This document shows, one piece after another, positions 63,850-64,000 of a stretch of 64,000 nucleotides of DNA (its first letter is position 1; every line of letters starts with the position of its first letter). Under the pieces are notes generated by a model, which saw only the letters and a list, made by a program, of their open reading frames with translations, did not search any database and was not told the origin of the DNA. Origin of the DNA: Mucilaginibacter xinganensis (lineage in GTDB: Bacteria; Bacteroidota; Bacteroidia; Sphingobacteriales; Sphingobacteriaceae); the NCBI GenBank assembly GCA_026225055.1, contig JAMFSA010000226.1, positions 1 through 64,000 of the forward strand. The letters are read 5' to 3'. The translations under genes were made by a program, and so were the position numbers.

Positions 63850-64000
63850 ATGTCATTCCGTAACTACATCATATTTTTTTTACTGGCACTGGGTTTTAGC
63901 GCGCATGCGCAGCAACAAGGTAATTTAATAACACTGCAGCAGTGTTTGGATACTGCTATAAAAAATAATTTAACCGTACAGCAAACTGCTATAACCGCCG
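63850..64000 (+). CDS. TolC-family outer membrane efflux protein, N-terminal fragment
   Basis: Fifty codons are visible before the window ends. The signal peptide MSFRNYIIFFLLALGFSAHA is followed by QQQGNLITLQQCLDTAIKNN, the usual TolC-family opening (a short linker, then LxxCLxxAIxNN in the first helix). It lies directly after ATPase 2 in predicted unit 4 and would supply the outer membrane channel for the adaptor at 22302. Length and completeness cannot be judged. Confidence 0.85.
   Translation, partial: MSFRNYIIFFLLALGFSAHAQQQGNLITLQQCLDTAIKNNLTVQQTAITA

Overview
The window looks like chromosome from a Bacteroidota member of the Sphingobacteriaceae, close to Mucilaginibacter or Pedobacter. 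This rests on gene content (DUF4251 and PorT-type outer membrane proteins, a 627-residue HtpG, an FtsX-like duplicated permease family), on weak Shine-Dalgarno use, and on TGTCATTGCGAG-type palindromes between genes. No species can be named from sequence alone.

Region 1 (1 to about 19.2 kb) is housekeeping and accessory. It holds the 5' end of a class I aminotransferase gene, a CDF metal transporter, a Nudix hydrolase, bioA, a ferritin-like diiron protein beside bioA, a secreted DUF4412-like protein, a ComEC-like membrane protein, a small MerR regulator, a RelE/ParE toxin-antitoxin pair, alaS, an ethanolamine permease with eutB and eutC, a DUF4251 protein, htpG, a beta-barrel protein and an FMN reductase. 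Palindromic repeats lie between many of these genes, and eutBC is bracketed by two inverted 92-bp copies of one element.

Region 2 (19.2 kb to the end) is one large locus. A histidine kinase and a sigma54-type response regulator face away from a MacA/HlyD-type adaptor and an ABC ATPase. Fifteen consecutive full-length FtsX/MacB-type permease genes follow (781 to 835 residues each), all on the plus strand. A second ABC ATPase and the start of a TolC-family gene close the window. I see no transposase and no broken permease copy.

Two layers of non-coding structure organise region 2. First, a 39-bp operator (TGTATCATAACC followed by GTAC-N18-GTAC, with relaxed half-sites) occurs exactly four times: before the adaptor, before permease 4, before permease 9 and before the second ATPase. 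Each copy is followed 53 to 82 bp later by a TTTGGTATG-like element. This splits the locus into four predicted transcription units: adaptor-ATPase-P1-P2-P3, P4 to P8, P9 to P15, and ATPase2-TolC. The response regulator is the obvious candidate binder. Second, nearly every gap between permeases holds an inverted repeat whose arms are tandem octamers (GTTCATTA and variants). The left arm starts a few bases after one stop codon, and the right arm usually ends 6 to 10 bases before the next start codon.

The working model, which is inference, is a MacAB-TolC-like tripartite export or envelope-stress system in which one adaptor, two ATPases and one outer membrane channel serve many interchangeable permeases under one two-component system.
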